Assembly (NCBI GenBank): GCA_023442215.1
Contig: JAEZMP010000448.1
Coordinates: forward strand, 1-10,057
DNA: 10,057 bases
Reading direction: 5' to 3'
Origin: Pseudomonadota bacterium
GTDB lineage: Bacteria > Pseudomonadota > Alphaproteobacteria > Rhizobiales > Segnochrobactraceae
Positions 7,016 through 10,057 of this stretch are shown in pieces. Position numbers and translations under genes: made by a program. Each line of letters opens with the position of its first letter. Positions within the stretch are counted from its first letter, which is position 1. Under the pieces are notes generated by a model that searched no databases, was not told where the DNA came from, and worked only from the letters and a program-made list of their open reading frames with translations.

Positions 7016-7045
7016 TCATCGTCGCATCGTGCGGCCGTGATCAGG
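7011..7045. terminator. Inverted repeat spanning both converging stop codons
   Basis: CCTGATCA (7011-7018) and TGATCAGG (7038-7045) are perfectly complementary with a 19-base GC-rich loop. The left arm contains the cheZ stop and the right arm the stop of the diguanylate cyclase, so both transcripts end in the same stem. No T-run follows on either strand, so intrinsic termination would be weak; it may instead protect 3' ends or reduce read-through. A GC palindrome (7055-7068) lies just beside it, inside the cyclase gene. Confidence 0.4.
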
Positions 7046-8264
7046 CCACCGAATCCGGCCGCGGCCGGGCGGGGGATATGCCTGCCTCGGCCGGCGGTCC
7101 GATCGGCACGATGGTGGTATCGGCGACGATGCGGTCCCGGCCCATGCGCTTGGCCCGATAGAGCGCACGATCGGCCTGCATCATCAGGTCCGCCAGATCC
7201 GTGTCCTGCGCACGCGCGCAGGCAAGACCACCGCTCACCGTCGTCGCCGCCGGACCGTCATGCTCACGGGTCGCTGCGGCGAACGCGAGCCTGACCCGCT
7301 CCGCGACGGCCGTCGCCTCCTGCGGTGCCGCGCCAGCCAGCAGGACGGCGAATTCTTCACCGCCGATGCGGCCGAGCATGTCGCCCTCGCGCAGCGATTC
7401 CGCGGCGCAGGTGGCGAAGCGGCGGATGACGCGGTCGCCGGTCGGATGGCCGAACGTGTCGTTGATCCGCTTGAAGCGGTCGATGTCGAACACGACGAGC
7501 GCAACCGATGTTCCGGCGCGGCGTGCCGTCGCCAGCAGGCGTGCGCCCTCCGCGGTGAACGCACCGCGATTGAGGACGCCCGTCAGCCCGTCCACCCGCG
7601 CGATGCTGCGCTGGACACGCTCGGCTCTCTCCTTGCTCATCGAGACGAGAAGCAGTCCGCCGATCACGGCGAAGAACACCATCGAGAGATCGATCGCCTG
7701 GCTCAGGTGCAGGACGTCGACGCTCCCGTCGATCGACGGCAGGCGACCGTCGATCGCGAATCCGACGCGCGTGAGCATGCAGCAGGCGTGCAGGGCGGCC
7801 GCCACCGTCAGCGGACGGCGCGACGGCAACCGTTCCTCGCGCCCACGCCACAGCTCGAATGTCCACATCGCCGACAGGGAGGCCGACAGCAGGGACGCAA
7901 CGATCACCCGTGCTTCCATCGAGGCATAGAACGCCGGAATCGCGCAGAGCCCGAGCCAGACCAGTACCGCCAGCGGCCCCAGCCAGAGCGATTCCGCCCG
8001 ACCGTCGAACCGCCGCAGGCCGCACCAGATCAACGCCGATCCGGACAGGAGCAGCGCATTGGCGCCGATGATCACGGCCGCCTCGGTCACGCTGCCGCGC
8101 ACCGCGAACAGGCCGATCGCCAGCGCGTTCGTCAGGTAGCCCGCGCCCCACCAGCCGAGCGCGGCACCGTCCTTGCTGTGGCGTGCGGATGCCAGCATCG
8201 CCCCGCCCATCAGGACAGCGACCATCAATCCGGTGAACGCAAAGGTGAAGTAGTCCAGTCGCAT
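7041..8264 (-). CDS. Membrane-bound diguanylate cyclase (GGDEF domain)
   Basis: This protein of 407 residues should make cyclic di-GMP from two GTP at the inner membrane. The N-terminal half (about 4-210) has around seven hydrophobic helices with short links, for example at 4-26, 38-55, 60-82, 93-113, 119-137, 150-171 and 188-209, forming an uncharacterised sensor. The GGDEF domain follows: DGLTG (225-229), FDIDRFKRIND with metal-binding Asp, GGEEF at 301-305, and an inhibitory RxxD site (REGD, 292-295) at the correct five-residue distance. The domain is therefore predicted active and product-inhibited. No EAL domain is present. The start at 8264 (MRLDYFTFAF) has GAGG nearby; a GTG at 8291 is less likely. 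Placement beside cheZ and cheY suggests control of motility, but the signal sensed is unknown. Confidence 0.9.
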   Translation of the reverse strand: MRLDYFTFAFTGLMVAVLMGGAMLASARHSKDGAALGWWGAGYLTNALAIGLFAVRGSVTEAAVIIGANALLLSGSALIWCGLRRFDGRAESLWLGPLAVLVWLGLCAIPAFYASMEARVIVASLLSASLSAMWTFELWRGREERLPSRRPLTVAAALHACCMLTRVGFAIDGRLPSIDGSVDVLHLSQAIDLSMVFFAVIGGLLLVSMSKERAERVQRSIARVDGLTGVLNRGAFTAEGARLLATARRAGTSVALVVFDIDRFKRINDTFGHPTGDRVIRRFATCAAESLREGDMLGRIGGEEFAVLLAGAAPQEATAVAERVRLAFAAATREHDGPAATTVSGGLACARAQDTDLADLMMQADRALYRAKRMGRDRIVADTTIVPIGPPAEAGISPARPRPDSVA

Positions 8265-8368
8265 CCCGGAACCTCGAGGTGCGCAGCGCACCGCATCAGA
8301 CCAAGCACGCGATCTTGGCGCATCGCAGCGGATTTCCGCGTTAAATTTAGGTCATGTAGGGCAGCCCT

Positions 8369-8450
8369 GCCGAAATCGCATGAGGATGCTCGCCGGCCGT
8401 GTGCGCGCATTCGCCTGCAATAAACCATGCCTTTCGGCCGAAATCGCGTG
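8369..8450. repeat. 14-base direct repeat upstream of hmuT
   Basis: GCCGAAATCGCATG (8369-8382) and GCCGAAATCGCGTG (8437-8450) match at 13 of 14 positions in the same orientation, 68 bases apart. The second copy overlaps the palindrome TTTCGGCCGAAA. Paired sites in a divergent promoter region suggest binding by a regulator, but no known consensus is matched. Confidence 0.4.
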
Positions 8451-8475
8451 CCTCTTTATATCTTCTCTAAGCAGT

Positions 8476-8490
8476 TGCGAATGATTTGCA
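8476..8490 (+). promoter_or_regulatory. Fur-like operator upstream of hmuT
   Basis: TGCGAATGATTTGCA is a 7-1-7 inverted repeat with one mismatch. It matches 10 of the 14 defined positions of the Fur consensus TGATAATNATTATCA, including the AAT-N-ATT core and the TG/CA ends. It lies about 170 bases before the hmuT start. Hemin uptake genes are normally repressed when iron is plentiful, so Fur or a related regulator (Mur, Irr) is plausible. Which one acts cannot be told from sequence. Confidence 0.5.
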
Positions 8491-8657
8491 GAAATGTTGC
8501 GCGGCGGACGCGGTGCGATTAGGAGTGAGGAACGCCTTTCGGTAATCCGGGCCTCCTCCGGCGCCGTAGGCCATGATCATCCCGCTGCCGAGCGAGACAC
8601 GCACGTGTCTGCGGACATCCGGCCGCCGGGGACAGGACCAACGGATCGAGAGTTCCC

Positions 8658-9698
8658 ATGGGTAGCAGCAGCAGCGGTTTCCTTGCGCGCGTGATGGCGG
8701 CGAGCCAGTTTCCCGGACCGACGGCTGCCTCCGTCCAAGCGATCGCCGCAGGCGACCGCGCCACCGCTGGCCGGCGCCCACTCGCCTCGGGGCGGCTCGC
8801 CGGGATAGCCGTTGCCGTCGCCTGCCTCACGCCGCTCGCAACCGCGCCCACCTCGGCCGCCGAGACCGTCACGGACGGGCGTGGCCGAACCGTCGAAATC
8901 ACCGATACCAGCCGCATCGTTTCGGTCGGCGGCACCGTGACCGAAATCCTCTACGCGCTCGGCCACGGCGACAATATCGTGGCGGTCGATTCGACCAGCC
9001 TCTATCCGCCTGAAGCGCTGAAGACCAAGGACGATGTCGGCTATCTCCGCTCCCTTGCGCCGGAGGGCGTTCTCGCCGAGGCACCGACGCTGATCGTGGC
9101 CGAAGGCGATGTCGGCCCGCCGCCGGCGGTCGACGTTCTGACCTCCTCCACGGTGCCGATGGTCATCATCGACAATGCCAGGACCCCGGAGGCCGTCGAA
9201 AGCCGCATCCGTTTCATCGCCGGCGTCATCGGCGAGAAGGACAAGGGTGAGGCGCTCGCCCGCCATGTGCAGGACGGTTTCGACCGTCTCGCCGCAGCGC
9301 GGGCGAAGGTCGGCAAGCCGGTTCGCGTCATGTTCGTGCTGTCGCTGCGCAACGGGCAGCCGATGGTCGCGGGTTCCGGCACCGCCGCCGACGCCGCGAT
9401 CCGGCTTGCAGGCGCGGAGAACGTCGCAGCCGGCGTGGAGGGCTACAAGGGCATGACGGAGGAGGCGATCGTCGAGGCGGCGCCGGACGCCGTCGTGATG
9501 ATGGCTCATGCCCAGGCGAGCGCGTCCGCCGACGAGGTGTTCGCCATGCCGGCCTTCCGCATGGTGCCCGCTGCCGAAGGCAAACGACTGATCAAGGTCG
9601 ATGGGCTGGCGCTGCTCGGCTTCGGCCCGCGGACCCCGGAGGCCGCGCTGGAACTGTGCCACGCGCTCGACCCCGCCTGCACCGCAGACGCGCCATGA
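8658..9698 (+). CDS. hmuT: Hemin ABC transporter substrate-binding protein HmuT
   Basis: This protein of 346 residues is a periplasmic binding protein that hands heme to the HmuUV permease after outer-membrane uptake. The mature domain starts near residue 69 (AETVTDGRGRTVEITDTSRIVSVGGTVTEILYALG). It carries VAVDSTSLYPPEA (108-120), whose Tyr116 corresponds to the conserved heme-ligand Tyr, and DDVGYLRSLAPEGVLAEAPTLIVAEGDVGPP, typical of HmuT. The export signal is odd: about 45 residues precede the hydrophobic core (47-62), and the stretch contains GRRPLASGR, which could be a twin-arginine signal. No start codon lies between residue 13 and the core, so the long leader is real or the true start is unusual. 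ATG 13 is an alternative start; neither has a good ribosome binding site. The stop overlaps hmuU. Confidence 0.9.
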   Translation: MGSSSSGFLARVMAASQFPGPTAASVQAIAAGDRATAGRRPLASGRLAGIAVAVACLTPLATAPTSAAETVTDGRGRTVEITDTSRIVSVGGTVTEILYALGHGDNIVAVDSTSLYPPEALKTKDDVGYLRSLAPEGVLAEAPTLIVAEGDVGPPPAVDVLTSSTVPMVIIDNARTPEAVESRIRFIAGVIGEKDKGEALARHVQDGFDRLAAARAKVGKPVRVMFVLSLRNGQPMVAGSGTAADAAIRLAGAENVAAGVEGYKGMTEEAIVEAAPDAVVMMAHAQASASADEVFAMPAFRMVPAAEGKRLIKVDGLALLGFGPRTPEAALELCHALDPACTADAP

Positions 9699-10057
9699 CC
9701 GTCGCCCGCGCCGATGTCCGGCAGGATGGCGCCGAGCGCCGTCCACCCCCACCGCAGGCGCCCGCCGCCGCGATGGATGTGAACGGCCGCCCCGCCCCCC
9801 GAAAGCCGGCCGGCCGAACGGGGCGGGTGGCAAGGCGTGGGGACCGATCCGGGCGCGCCCGGCTCGGCATCGCCGTCGCCGCCGTCCTGCTCGCGGTCGC
9901 GGTCGTCCTGTCCGTCGCCATCGGGCCGACGGGCATATCGCTCGATGCCCTGCCCCGCGTCCTCGCGTCCCTGATCTCGGATGCCGAGGTGACGCCGTCG
10001 GTCGCGCGCGAGCGGCTGGTGCTGCTCGACATCCGCCTGCCGCGCACGGTGCTCGGT
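9695..10057 (+). CDS. hmuU: Hemin ABC transporter permease HmuU, N-terminal part (3' end outside window)
   Basis: The frame is open from ATG 9695 to the window end, giving 121 residues. After a Pro/Arg-rich cytoplasmic leader of about 55 residues comes the first membrane helix (LGIAVAAVLLAVAVVLSVAIG, 57-77), then GPTGISLDALPRVLASL and RERLVLLDIRLPRTVLG, the pattern of FecCD/BtuC-type permeases before the second helix. It would form the inner-membrane channel for heme. The ATGA overlap with hmuT indicates translational coupling and supports this start; ATG 9773 would shorten the leader. HmuV, the ATPase, is expected downstream, outside the window. Confidence 0.87.
   Translation, partial: MTVARADVRQDGAERRPPPPQAPAAAMDVNGRPAPRKPAGRTGRVARRGDRSGRARLGIAVAAVLLAVAVVLSVAIGPTGISLDALPRVLASLISDAEVTPSVARERLVLLDIRLPRTVLG

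Larger units (their letters stand above)
8265..8657. other. Divergent intergenic region between the diguanylate cyclase and hmuT
   Basis: About 390 bases should contain the promoters of both genes. I see no coding frame with a recognisable product, and no hemP/hmuP-like small gene, which often precedes hmu operons. It contains the Fur-like box and the 14-base direct repeat listed separately. It also holds three short palindromes: GCGGA-TT-TCCGC (8329-8340), AGGGC-A-GCCCT (8358-8368) and TTTCGGCCGAAA (8432-8443). Clear -35/-10 pairs are not evident. Confidence 0.5.

Noticed and set aside
7260..8423. 387-residue plus-strand frame opposite the diguanylate cyclase
   Set aside because: It is antisense to a gene with clear GGDEF motifs and has an Arg/Gln/His-rich composition typical of shadow frames in GC-rich DNA.
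8577..9833. 418-residue minus-strand frame opposite hmuT
   Set aside because: It is rich in Arg, Gly, His and Asp with no domain and covers the well-supported hmuT; a shadow frame.

Overview
The window looks like a chromosomal stretch from a GC-rich alphaproteobacterium, most likely in the Hyphomicrobiales (Rhizobiales). The evidence is a MotC-FliK-lytic transglycosylase cluster, an orphan OmpR-like flagellar regulator of the Rem/FtcR type, a CheZ of the alphaproteobacterial form, and a hemin uptake pair (HmuT-HmuU). I see no rRNA, tRNA, CRISPR array or complete mobile element.

Layout. (1) 1-2516, plus strand: the 3' end of motC, then fliK (ATGA overlap), then a secreted lytic transglycosylase (50-base overlap). 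These are tightly packed and probably one operon. (2) 2517-3235: about 720 bases with no convincing gene. It is GC-rich at first and AT-rich from about 2840, with an FNR/FixK-like box, two inverted repeats, a terminator-like hairpin and a perfect 18-base palindrome. (3) 3236-3910, minus strand: rem/ftcR, the flagellar master activator, with much lower third-position GC than its neighbours and AT-rich flanks. (4) 3911-4549: non-coding; it should hold the rem promoter and carries two copies of an 11-base motif. (5) 4550-6108, minus strand: cheY followed (ATGA overlap) by an exported two-domain protein with a surface-antigen-like N-terminal half and a peptidoglycan-binding-like C-terminal half. 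(6) 6296-7015, plus strand: cheZ, divergent from cheY. (7) 7041-8264, minus strand: a membrane-bound diguanylate cyclase, convergent with cheZ. (8) 8265-8657: a divergent promoter region with a Fur-like box and a direct repeat. (9) 8658-10057, plus strand: hmuT and the start of hmuU, overlapping by ATGA.

How they work together. MotC assists the stator protein MotB, FliK sets hook length, and the transglycosylase probably opens the peptidoglycan for assembly. Rem/FtcR switches flagellar genes on. CheY carries the switching signal to the motor and CheZ ends it. The diguanylate cyclase could link cyclic di-GMP to the motile/sessile choice. HmuTU is a separate iron/heme module next to the motility block.

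The most unusual points are the AT-rich island around an inverted rem gene, the exported protein translationally coupled to cheY, and several uncharacterised palindromes and repeats in the intergenic regions.
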